This document shows positions 28,065-36,655 of a stretch of DNA of 64,000 nucleotides, in pieces. The position numbers were made by a program, and so were the translations under genes. The notes beneath the pieces were generated by a model. It was not told the DNA's origin. It searched no databases and worked only from the letters and a program-made list of their open reading frames with translations. Origin of the DNA: PLanc-01 sp034678485 (GTDB lineage: Bacteria > Planctomycetota > Phycisphaerae > Sedimentisphaerales > Anaerobacaceae); assembly GCA_034678485.1 (NCBI GenBank), contig JAXDBU010000013.1, forward strand, positions 50,851-114,850, read 5' to 3'. Every line of letters starts with the position of its first letter. Positions within the stretch are counted from its first letter, which is position 1.

Positions 28065-29228
28065 TCACCACAACGCACAATCCCAGTCCTTCCAGACCGG
28101 GTCGAGGCCTTTGTTTCTGATCACGGCGACCATCTCGCTCGGACTGCGGCTGTCGTTGACCTCGAACTGGCCGGTGTTGGCGTCCGGGTCGGTATAGCCG
28201 CCGGGACTGGTTCGACTGCCCGCGCTGATCCGCGTGACCGCCAGTCCCATGAGGTGGTCCCTCAATCGAGCGGGTTCCCGCGTGGACAGCACGATCCCGG
28301 CGTCCGCGAAACACAGGCGCAGCGCGAGCATCATCTGGACGAGGTCTCTGTCGCTGAGAAGATGCGGAAACTCCGTGGAAGGCACGCCACACGCGGGCCG
28401 CAGTCGGGGGAAGGAAAACGAGACGCGAGATTGCCAGTACCGCCGCATGAGATACGACGCGTGTTCCGCCAAAGCCAGCGTTTCCAGTCGCCAATCCGCC
28501 AGGCCCAGGAGCACGCCCAGCCCAAGTTCTCGCAGGCCGGCCTGCCCCATGTCGTCGAATGCACGGAGTCTCCTGTCATAGTCCGCCTTCGGCCCGCCGA
28601 GATGGTAACGAGCGTATACCGCGCGGTCGAATGTCTCCTGATAGAGCGCGCACCCTTGAATTCCGGCTTCCGCGAGCTGCTTGTACTCCGAAGCCGACAA
28701 CTGAAAGATCTCGATGCTGATGAAGCTGAATTTGTCCCGCAGTCGCCGGGCCAGTTCCGTCAGGTAGTCGATGGTGATGAAGGTCCGATCCTCGCTGCTG
28801 ACCAGCAGGATGTCCCGATATCCCTCGGCAGCGAGGATTCCCGCTTCCGTCACCGCCTCGTCGACGGATAAGCGAACGCGCGTGAACTCGTTGTCGTGAT
28901 TGAAGCCGCAGTATTGGCAGCGATTGACGCAGTAGCTCGAAAGGTATACCGGCGCATAGAGCCTCATTGCCCGTCCGAATCGCTGGATCGTCAGACGTTG
29001 CGAGAGCACCGCCATCTGTTCGAGGTATCCCTCGGCGGCCGGCGAGATCAGCGCCAGCAGCTTCTCCAGACCATACGAGCCTGGCTTCGACGCCAGCGCC
29101 GCCTCCACGTCGTGCGAGGTCACTTGGCGCAGCCGCTCATTCCAGGAGCTTCGGTCCCCCTCGAGATGACGGTTCGCGAGAATGGAATCGATGGATTGTC
29201 GATTGTTGATGGCCGATTGTCGACTCAT
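28065..29228 (-). CDS. thiH: 2-iminoacetate synthase (tyrosine lyase) of thiazole biosynthesis
   Basis: Radical SAM enzyme that cleaves tyrosine to dehydroglycine (2-iminoacetate) for the thiazole ring of thiamin. The 4Fe-4S motif C100-x3-C104-x2-C107 (CVNRCQYCGF) and the family's C-terminal region (ISAGSRTSPGGY, QFEVNDSRSPSEM, VWKDWD) are present, and the 387-residue length is normal. It follows thiG by some 20 bases. ATG 29228 is chosen; GTG 29237 is an alternative. The first ~12 codons are formed by a tandem heptamer array (29194-29221), so the N terminus is not conserved family sequence. ThiH rather than ThiO suggests an anaerobic lifestyle, as ThiH is oxygen sensitive and ThiO needs O2. 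Confidence 0.95.
   Translation of the reverse strand: MSRQSAINNRQSIDSILANRHLEGDRSSWNERLRQVTSHDVEAALASKPGSYGLEKLLALISPAAEGYLEQMAVLSQRLTIQRFGRAMRLYAPVYLSSYCVNRCQYCGFNHDNEFTRVRLSVDEAVTEAGILAAEGYRDILLVSSEDRTFITIDYLTELARRLRDKFSFISIEIFQLSASEYKQLAEAGIQGCALYQETFDRAVYARYHLGGPKADYDRRLRAFDDMGQAGLRELGLGVLLGLADWRLETLALAEHASYLMRRYWQSRVSFSFPRLRPACGVPSTEFPHLLSDRDLVQMMLALRLCFADAGIVLSTREPARLRDHLMGLAVTRISAGSRTSPGGYTDPDANTGQFEVNDSRSPSEMVAVIRNKGLDPVWKDWDCALW
29194..29224. repeat. Tandem heptamer array at the 5' end of thiH
   Basis: On the + strand four consecutive seven-base units, GATTGTC, GATTGTT, GATGGCC and GATTGTC, followed by GAC. They are translated as the start of ThiH. Confidence 0.75.
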
Positions 29229-29247
29229 AAATTGCACTTCACAGACT

Positions 29248-30027
29248 CTATTGTTCTCTCAGAAACCCCGTCAGCGGACTCGATGCCTCCGCGATGCGCT
29301 GCGGCGCTCGCGGTCCGGCTTCGTGGGCTCTTCGCCCGGCCTCGACGGCCAGTTTGAACGCGACCGCCATCCCGACGGGATCGCCTGCCGTCGCAATCGC
29401 GGTGTTCACAAGGACCGCATCCGCGCCGATCTCCATTGCTTCCGCTACGTGAGAGGGCAAGCCCAGACCTGCGTCCACAACGACCGGGACGGTGCTCTGC
29501 TCAATGATGATTTCGAGCGATGCTCGCGTCTTGAGACCCTGGTTGGAGCCGATGGGGCTGCCCAAGGGCATCACCGTCGCGGCGCCCACATCCTGCAGTC
29601 GTTTGGCGAGGATCGGGTCGGCGTTGATGTACGGCAGCACCACGAAGCCCTCCTTTACAAGGACCTCCGCCGCCTTGAGCGTCTCGACGGGACAGGGCAG
29701 CAAGTAGTATGGATCCGGCGTCACCTCCAGCTTGACCCATTCGATCCCTGTCGCGGCGCGAGCCAGACGGGCCAGACGGACCGCCTCCTCCGCGCTGCGG
29801 GCCCCCGACGTATTGGGCAGCAGCAGGAATCGATCCCGGTCGATCTCGCGAAGGGTGTCGTCAGCGGGGTTGTCGATGTCGACCCGTCGAAGCGCCACGG
29901 TCACAATCTCCGTGCCTGAAGCGGCCAGTGCCTGCGCCATGACCTGCGGCGAGGAGAACTTGCCGGTCCCCACGAGCAATCGCGAATCGAACGTCCTGCC
30001 GGCGATAGTCAGCTTGCCCTTGTCCAT
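29248..30027 (-). CDS. thiG: Thiazole synthase
   Basis: Condenses deoxyxylulose 5-phosphate, dehydroglycine and ThiS-thiocarboxylate into the thiazole phosphate. The TIM-barrel family signatures are all visible: RLLVGTGKF near the start, the Schiff-base Lys in VKLEVTPDPYYLLP, PLGSPIGSNQGL, VVVDAGLGLPSHVAEAMEIG, and AVLVNTAIATAGDP. 259 residues is standard. The frame extends to a GTG at 30039, but the GGGAGG that ends thiS is directly adjacent to that GTG; it is ten bases from ATG 30027, which I therefore choose. This leaves four bases after the thiS stop. Confidence 0.96.
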   Translation of the reverse strand: MDKGKLTIAGRTFDSRLLVGTGKFSSPQVMAQALAASGTEIVTVALRRVDIDNPADDTLREIDRDRFLLLPNTSGARSAEEAVRLARLARAATGIEWVKLEVTPDPYYLLPCPVETLKAAEVLVKEGFVVLPYINADPILAKRLQDVGAATVMPLGSPIGSNQGLKTRASLEIIIEQSTVPVVVDAGLGLPSHVAEAMEIGADAVLVNTAIATAGDPVGMAVAFKLAVEAGRRAHEAGPRAPQRIAEASSPLTGFLREQ

Positions 30028-30031
30028 CGGT

Positions 30032-30244
30032 TCAGCCACCTCCCATCAACTTGATCAGCTCGATTTGCTGGCCATCCGCAATCTGCGTCCGATGGAACTC
30101 CTCGCGGCGGACAATCTGCCCGTCCACCTCTGCGACGACGGCGTCCGTTCCGATGCCCAGCGTATCCAGCAGCGCCGAGAGCGTGCCAGGCATCTGGTCG
30201 GGGGCGAACTGCCGCTCGACGCCGTTGACCTTCAACGACTTCAT
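30032..30244 (-). CDS. thiS: Sulfur carrier protein ThiS
   Basis: 70-residue ubiquitin-like sulfur carrier. It begins MKSLKVNGVERQF, has the family's AVVAEVDGQIVRREEF strand-loop, and ends in the obligatory di-glycine (KLMGGG), whose C terminus is adenylated by ThiF and thiocarboxylated. ATG 30244 has GGGAGG four bases upstream. The frame is open to 30337 but that part is the GC-rich palindromic repeat, not coding. First gene of thiS-thiG-thiH, downstream of a TPP riboswitch and terminator. Confidence 0.95.
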   Translation of the reverse strand: MKSLKVNGVERQFAPDQMPGTLSALLDTLGIGTDAVVAEVDGQIVRREEFHRTQIADGQQIELIKLMGGG

Positions 30245-30277
30245 AGAACCTCCCGGGAGACGGAAAAAAGGCGTTCG

Positions 30278-30408
30278 CCTGTGGCACCCCCGCCCTCGGG
30301 GGTGTTCTTTCCCCAGCCGGGGGCGGCTGGGCCACATGTTCTTCCCCCAGCCTGTGGCACCCCCGCCCTTGGGGGTGTTCCTTCCCCAGCCGGGGGCGGC
30401 TGGGCCAC
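30278..30408. repeat. Two tandem copies of a GC-rich palindromic repeat inside the thi leader
   Basis: Two nearly identical 58-base units (30278-30335 and 30351-30408, period 73) made of two nested palindromes, CACCCCCGCCC..GGGGGTG and CCCCAGCCGGGGGCGGCTGGG. Related, more diverged copies lie at 33301-33407. The copies sit between the riboswitch terminator and thiS, so they are transcribed as part of the thi 5' UTR. Confidence 0.85.
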
Positions 30409-30463
30409 GAACCAGGACATTTCGTTGAGGAATATAGGCCCGACCTGCCTTTTTCCGTCACAA

Positions 30464-30494
30464 ACAAAAAAAGCACTCCCGCAAAAGGAGTGCT
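30464..30494 (-). terminator. Intrinsic terminator of the TPP riboswitch
   Basis: On the transcript: GCACTCC, a six-base loop, GGGAGTGC, then a run of seven U. It lies 17 bases after the aptamer and 220 bases before thiS, the expected place for ligand-controlled termination. Confidence 0.9.
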
Positions 30495-30510
30495 CGCATA
30501 CGTGCCCAAG

Positions 30511-30608
30511 CCTCCCTTCGCAGGTCCTAACCTGATCAGGTTCTTAGGGTCATCGCTCGAGACGCGATCTCTCAGCCGGCGCGACAGGCGATGCGCGACG
30601 GCTCCCCT
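30511..30608 (-). promoter_or_regulatory. TPP riboswitch (THI element) of the thiSGH operon
   Basis: Read on the minus strand, the conserved THI-box pieces occur in order: GGGGAGCC, GGCTGAGA, GACCCT, GAACCTGATCAGGTT, and ACCTGCGAAGGGA. Binding of thiamin pyrophosphate should favour the terminator at 30464-30494 and shut off thiS-thiG-thiH. Confidence 0.96.
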
Positions 30609-30631
30609 GGCTTCATGTAACTACCGACGAT

Positions 30632-30660
30632 ATGATAGGGTCGTTCGCTGATTCTGGCAA
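30632..30660 (-). promoter_or_regulatory. thiS: Promoter of the thi operon
   Basis: On the minus strand TTGCCA (30660-30655), a 17-base spacer, and TATCAT (30637-30632). The expected start near 30625 is about 17 bases before the aptamer. The region also carries the start of the divergent phosphoesterase gene. Confidence 0.6.
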
Positions 30661-30683
30661 GGATAATGTTGGCGGTGCGATTC

Positions 30684-31046
30684 ATGAGTGGCAGCAGGTT
30701 CGTCGTCCAGGAACACACGACAGTCGAGGGAGTCCATTGGGATCTCATGCTCGAGCAGGACAACATTTTGGTCACATTTCGCCTGGAGGTCGAGCCGGCG
30801 CAGGTCCTGATGCACGAGGTCCAGGCCGTGAAGATCTTCGACCATCCGCCGCGATTCCTCACCTACGAAGGCCCTGTCCAGAAGGGCACCGGCAAGGTTC
30901 GCATCGTAGATTCCGGCCTCTACTCGTCTCGCGACCGTCGCGACGACCTCTGGACCCTCACGATGAATGGCACCGTGCTCAAGGGGGATTTCGCACTGGC
31001 ACGAACCGAAGGCGACACCTGGCGATTTCGCGTTCAGAGCGTTTGA
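30684..31046 (+). CDS. Stand-alone LigD-type 3'-phosphoesterase domain protein
   Basis: 120 residues covering exactly the PE domain that is normally the N-terminal part of DNA ligase D: FVVQEHTTVEGVHWDLMLEQ (the H-x5-HxD metal motif), a conserved His in DHPPRFLTYEG, and GKVRIVDSGLY. In the LigD PE domain this module trims 3'-phosphate and ribonucleotide ends before non-homologous end joining. Here the Arg usually found two residues after HxD is Met. No Ku, ligase or polymerase domain lies nearby. ATG 30684 starts right at the domain; ATG 30666 is possible but overlaps a likely -10 (GATAAT). Its stop overlaps thiF by 13 bases tail to tail. Confidence 0.8.
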   Translation: MSGSRFVVQEHTTVEGVHWDLMLEQDNILVTFRLEVEPAQVLMHEVQAVKIFDHPPRFLTYEGPVQKGTGKVRIVDSGLYSSRDRRDDLWTLTMNGTVLKGDFALARTEGDTWRFRVQSV

Positions 31047-31810
31047 TGCGAACTCGGCGCCAGGAAGTCAAATCGCCTCTGGACGCAACAGGGGCAATCG
31101 GCTCGCGGAGGGGATACGTCCATCTGTCTGATCGTGTTGTCCCAGACGTCGAACACCAGCAGATAGGGATTGGCGCGATCCAGATGGCCTGAGAGGATCT
31201 TCAGGGCCTCCGTTGCCTCGAGGGAGGCTGTCACGGCGACTGCCACCCCGAGAACCGGGCGGGGTCGATCGTCCTGGCGCACAGGCGGAGCGTCCATCAA
31301 ACATCGCAGGCACGGCGTCTTGCCCGGCACAATCGTCATCACCTGCGCCTTGGTGCCCATGATGCCTGCGAACACCCACGGCTTGGACAGCTTGATCGCA
31401 CAGTCGTTGAGGACGAAGCGAGACTCGAAGTTGTCCGTGCCATCGACGACAACGTCCACGTCCTGCATCAGTCTTTCCGCGGTCAGCTCGTCCATCCTCG
31501 CGCGGACCGTCTCGATCTCGACATCGCTGTCAATCTCATGAAGCCGCTGCGCAGCGGCGTCGATCTTGAGCCTGCCAGCGGCCGCGTCGCTCTCGGTGTA
31601 CATCGCCTGCCTGTGGATGTTGCTGATCTCCACGGAATCGTCATCGACGATCCGAATCCGACCAACGCCCGCGCGAACCAGCAGTTCCGATACCCACGAG
31701 CCCAGTCCGCCCACGCCCACGACCAGCACGCGGCCCTTGAGGAGTCGTTCCTGTCCCTCCACGCCGAAGTCCTTCAGACTCGTCTGCTTCGCGTAGCGAG
31801 ACAAATCCAT
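31034..31810 (-). CDS. thiF: ThiF/MoeB-family adenylyltransferase (E1-like)
   Basis: Activates the C-terminal glycine of ThiS (or MoaD) by adenylation. The family features are in order: RYAKQTSLKDFGVEGQERL, nucleotide-binding GVGGLGSWVSE, the Asp/Arg region IVDDDSVEISNIHRQ, VVVDGTDNFESRFVLND, and two zinc-site Cys pairs (CLRC and CPCC). 258 residues is standard. ATG 31810 begins the conserved helix; the frame's earlier ATG (31834) adds eight residues. It follows mnmA by 76 bases on the same strand and is separated from thiSGH by the divergent phosphoesterase gene. ThiF versus MoeB cannot be decided from sequence alone; the thi neighbourhood favours ThiF. Confidence 0.88.
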   Translation of the reverse strand: MDLSRYAKQTSLKDFGVEGQERLLKGRVLVVGVGGLGSWVSELLVRAGVGRIRIVDDDSVEISNIHRQAMYTESDAAAGRLKIDAAAQRLHEIDSDVEIETVRARMDELTAERLMQDVDVVVDGTDNFESRFVLNDCAIKLSKPWVFAGIMGTKAQVMTIVPGKTPCLRCLMDAPPVRQDDRPRPVLGVAVAVTASLEATEALKILSGHLDRANPYLLVFDVWDNTIRQMDVSPPRADCPCCVQRRFDFLAPSSHQTL

Positions 31811-31886
31811 GATTTCCGTCCGTGTTTTGAGCATCGAGTTTGGGTCATTCGTGCTTGTTTCGAATTTCGGCTTTCGGAATTCGAAT

Positions 31887-33002
31887 CTATGGCTCCTTGA
31901 TTCTATCCTGGATCCACCCCCCGCCGAGAAGGCATCCGTTCGCGTAGGCGACCGCGGCTTGGCCGGGAGTCACCGCCTCGATCGGTTCGTGGAATCGGAC
32001 CTCGAACGTGTCGTCGCCCGTCAGAGTGATCCTGGCCGGGGCGCCCTGATGATTGTAGCGGATCTTGACCGTCGCATCGAACGACGCAGGCACATCGACC
32101 TGCCAGTTGGCGCCGCGAGCGGTCAGGCCATTTGACCGCAGAGCCTCGCGCGGGCCGAGCGTCACGACGGCGTTTTGCGGATCGATGTGGGTCACATAGG
32201 CGGGCCGGCCCATCGCCACCCGTGTCCCACGGCGCTGGCCGATGGTGAAGCGGCCGTACCCGTCGTGCTTGCCAAGGACCCGCCCGGTCGAATCCACGAT
32301 TTCGCCGGGCTGCAGGGCTCGGCTGCCACGAGCCTGAAGCAGACTCGTGTAATCCCCGTCGGGGACGAAACAAATGTCCTGGCTGTCGGGCTTGTCGTGG
32401 ACCTCCAGACCCAGACCGTCGGCGATCTTGCGGACCGCTTGCTTGCTCTCCAGGTCCCCGACGGGAAACAGCACCCTGCTCAACCAGTCTCTATGGAGAC
32501 GAAAGAGCGCGTAGGATTGGTCCTTCCCGGTTGCCTGTGCCCCGGTGATCGCAGGTTGCCCATGATAGTCGCCGACTCGGGCGTAGTGTCCGGTCGCGAC
32601 GTAGCGCGCCCCCACGAAATCAGCCAGTTCGAACAGCCGTCCGAACTTCACCCGCTCGTTGCATCGAATGCAGGGGTTGGGAGTCCGCCCGTTCTCGTAG
32701 TCCTCGATGAAGCTGTCGATAATCGACGAGAACTCCTCGGCAACGGACAGGACTTTGAACGGGATCCCAAGCCGGGAGGCAACCTGCCGGGCGTCGGACG
32801 CGTCGGACACGTCGTGCGTTGTGCGTTGTGCGTCTTGCGTGCGAACGGCTCCTTCGCACCACGCATCCCGCGCGACGCAAGACGAGTCCCTCTGAAGGCA
32901 GAGAAACACCGCGGTCACGTCGTATCCGGCCCGCACGAGCAACGCGGCCGCCACGGCGGAATCCACTCCGCCGCTCACTGCTACCAACACCTTTTCCCGC
33001 AT
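31887..33002 (-). CDS. mnmA: tRNA-specific 2-thiouridylase MnmA
   Basis: Installs the 2-thio group of wobble uridine-34 in tRNA Lys, Glu and Gln using ATP. PP-loop SGGVDSAVAA at the N terminus, the two catalytic cysteines C111 (NPCIRCN) and C211 (DSQDICFVPDGDY), GRFTIGQRRG and the C-terminal barrel are all present in 371 residues. ATG 33002 precedes the PP-loop by nine residues; the frame's extension to 33389 is repeat-derived and rejected. Around residues 50-70 an insert (TQDAQRTTHDVSDASDA) is built from in-frame tandem repeats (9-mers at 32791-32808, heptamers at 32814-32840) in a variable loop before the DA motif. Upstream of thiF in one transcription unit. Confidence 0.95.
   Translation of the reverse strand: MREKVLVAVSGGVDSAVAAALLVRAGYDVTAVFLCLQRDSSCVARDAWCEGAVRTQDAQRTTHDVSDASDARQVASRLGIPFKVLSVAEEFSSIIDSFIEDYENGRTPNPCIRCNERVKFGRLFELADFVGARYVATGHYARVGDYHGQPAITGAQATGKDQSYALFRLHRDWLSRVLFPVGDLESKQAVRKIADGLGLEVHDKPDSQDICFVPDGDYTSLLQARGSRALQPGEIVDSTGRVLGKHDGYGRFTIGQRRGTRVAMGRPAYVTHIDPQNAVVTLGPREALRSNGLTARGANWQVDVPASFDATVKIRYNHQGAPARITLTGDDTFEVRFHEPIEAVTPGQAAVAYANGCLLGGGWIQDRIKEP
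32791..32840. repeat. Tandem 9-mer and heptamer repeats inside mnmA
   Basis: Two GCGTCGGAC units (32791-32808) followed, after five bases, by GTGCGTT, GTGCGTT, GTGCGTC and a degenerate fourth unit (32814-32840). Three heptamers equal seven codons, so the frame is kept. Confidence 0.75.
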
Positions 33003-33051
33003 GGGTCCACGAAAATAGACAACGATCTTCCTGCCCGCCGATCGCTTGCGT

Positions 33052-33081
33052 ATTATAACGCATTCCCCTTCACAGCGCGAA
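33052..33081 (-). promoter_or_regulatory. mnmA: Promoter candidate for mnmA-thiF
   Basis: On the minus strand a perfect TATAAT (33057-33052) with a weak TTCGCG 18 bases upstream (33081-33076). The start codon of mnmA is 50 bases downstream. Confidence 0.5.
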
Positions 33082-33274
33082 GAACCGACAGATCCTTCGG
33101 AACAGGCGCCAGTCGTCGTCCAGATCCAACTTCCAGTGGCGCGCGGGCTTCGATCTGCATCGGCGCCGGGGCGCAGAAACCCAGATAGAAGGCGCCTTCC
33201 GTTCGGCGCTCGGACGCGAAGGCTTCCAGGATCAGACCCGCCTGGCGTCTGAGCGGATCGTTTGATCGCTTCAT
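33053..33274 (-). CDS. Possible small protein, uncertain
   Basis: A 73-residue frame between the macB-like permease and mnmA, starting MKRSNDPLRRQAGLILEAFA, then TEGAFYLGFCAPAPMQIEA and PKDLSVLRAVKGNAL. The composition is protein-like but there is no good Shine-Dalgarno, the 3' end overlaps the mnmA promoter, and a different frame (HWKLDLDDDWRLFRRICRFF) looks equally plausible near the end, so it may be a decayed gene. No family recognised. Confidence 0.25.
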   Translation of the reverse strand: MKRSNDPLRRQAGLILEAFASERRTEGAFYLGFCAPAPMQIEARAPLEVGSGRRLAPVPKDLSVLRAVKGNAL

Positions 33275-33300
33275 CGCGGCGATCCGCCTCGGCGCGGTCC

Positions 33301-33407
33301 GTTCTTTCCCCCGCCGGGGGCGGCTGGGCCACATGGGGCTCCCCCGCCCGCGGGGGTGGTCTTCGCCCGGCCGGGGGCGGCCGGGCCACATCTTTCCCCG
33401 GCTGGGG
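33301..33407. repeat. Second locus of the GC-rich palindromic repeat
   Basis: Two diverged units with the same core as 30278-30408 (CCGGGGGCGGCTGGGCCACAT and CCCCCGCCCGCGGGGGTG), ending at the stop codon of the permease gene. It is the main content of the stretch between that gene and mnmA. Confidence 0.7.
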
Positions 33408-35335
<1,928 letters not shown>

Positions 35336-35337
35336 AC

Positions 35338-36627
35338 TCATCTCCCTGTGCTGATCGTATCCACGATCGCGGCCATCGGCGGCCTGATGTCGCCGGACAC
35401 GATCTCGGTCAGGGTTCCATCCGTGGACCCGATGGTCACGGGCACTGCGACCACTTGTCCGTCCTGCAGGACCCACACCGTCTGCTGCTTCTTCTTGGTG
35501 TCCACGCTCTCCTTGGGTGATTCGTTCCCAGGGGGACGCGGCAGCAACATGCCCACCAGGCCGCGAGAGGATTTCTTCTGCTGCTGGGCGGGCGGCGCGA
35601 AACGCAGAGCTGCACTGGGGACCAGCACGGCGTTCTGAATCCTCTTCACCGTAATCTCCGCCGTGGCGGTCATTCCCGGCCTCAGGGACAGGTCCTTGTT
35701 GTCCACCTTCAGCACGGTCTCGTAGGTGACCACGCCGTCGACGGTCTGAGAGCCGTAGCGGACCTGAATGATCTTGGCCTGGAACGTCCGATCCAGATAG
35801 GCGTCCACCGTGAATTCCGCGTCCTGCCCTTCGCACACCTGGCCGATGTCCGCTTCGTCCACGTCGACGTGCAGTTCCATCTGGGTCAGGTCCTCGGCGA
35901 GCTTGAAGAGCACGGGAGCCTGGAAAGAGGCAGCGACGGTTTGGCCCTGTTCCACTTCCCGGGTCAGCACGATGCCGTTGATGGGGGAAGTAATCACTGC
36001 CTTGGCCAGATCCGTCTCCTTGTACTGGAGCGTGGCCTTGGCCTGAGCCACCTCCGCCTGCGCGCTGGCTTCATCGGCCATCGCGCGGGCATAGTTCGCT
36101 TCGGCCGCGTCAAGGTCTGCCTGGGACGGCACCTTGTTGTTGCTCAATTCCCGGACGCGCTTCAACTGATCGAGCTTGCTCTTGGTCTCTGCAATCGTAG
36201 CCTGAGCCTGCAGGACCTTCGCTTCCGCAGCCTGCAGGGCCGCTTTGGATTGGGTGACCTCGGCCTCCAGTTTAGTTGTGTCCAGACGAGCCAGGACTTG
36301 GCCGACCGTAACCTTCTGGTTGTAGTCCACCTCGACGCTCTTGAGGATTCCCGACAACTCGCTGCCCACGTTGACGTCCACCGTGGGCTCCAGGTTGCCG
36401 GTGGCCGTGACGATGACGGTCAGGTCCCCCTGCTGAACGGCCTGCGTTTCATACCGTGGACCTTCGGTCTGTGTCCCGCCCCTCCAGACCCATCCGGCGG
36501 CAGCACACACGACCAGCAGGAGGATCAAGATGAACCACAGCTTTCTCCTGGCTCTCTTGCGAGTCGAAGAAGAATCGATTCCCAGGGTCTGGGCAATCTC
36601 GGATGCAGGGTCTTTACTCGGTTTCAT
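35338..36627 (-). CDS. MacA/HlyD-type periplasmic adaptor
   Basis: 429-residue membrane fusion protein linking the inner-membrane ABC pump to the outer-membrane channel. After a basic cytoplasmic N terminus comes one TM helix (LWFILILLLVVCAAAGWVW), a lipoyl half-motif (GNLEPTVDVNVGSELSG), a long coiled-coil hairpin (AEVTQSKAALQAAEAKVLQA and onwards), the second lipoyl half (AVITSPINGIVLTREVEQGQ) and beta-barrel domains. A Gln/Lys/Pro-rich loop near the C terminus (PPAQQQKKSSRG, TKKKQQ) is an insertion. ATG 36627 is used; the frame opens at 36645. It lies 28 bases after oprM. Confidence 0.93.
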   Translation of the reverse strand: MKPSKDPASEIAQTLGIDSSSTRKRARRKLWFILILLLVVCAAAGWVWRGGTQTEGPRYETQAVQQGDLTVIVTATGNLEPTVDVNVGSELSGILKSVEVDYNQKVTVGQVLARLDTTKLEAEVTQSKAALQAAEAKVLQAQATIAETKSKLDQLKRVRELSNNKVPSQADLDAAEANYARAMADEASAQAEVAQAKATLQYKETDLAKAVITSPINGIVLTREVEQGQTVAASFQAPVLFKLAEDLTQMELHVDVDEADIGQVCEGQDAEFTVDAYLDRTFQAKIIQVRYGSQTVDGVVTYETVLKVDNKDLSLRPGMTATAEITVKRIQNAVLVPSAALRFAPPAQQQKKSSRGLVGMLLPRPPGNESPKESVDTKKKQQTVWVLQDGQVVAVPVTIGSTDGTLTEIVSGDIRPPMAAIVDTISTGR

Positions 36628-36655
36628 AGGTGCTCTCCATGTCAAAGGGGGTCGT

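Noticed and set aside
29248..30039. GTG 30039 as thiG start
   Set aside because: The GGGAGG sequence abuts this codon and cannot serve it; ATG 30027 has suitable spacing.
30278..33407. CRISPR array
   Set aside because: The repeats are palindromic units in two pairs without regular unique spacers and without cas genes.
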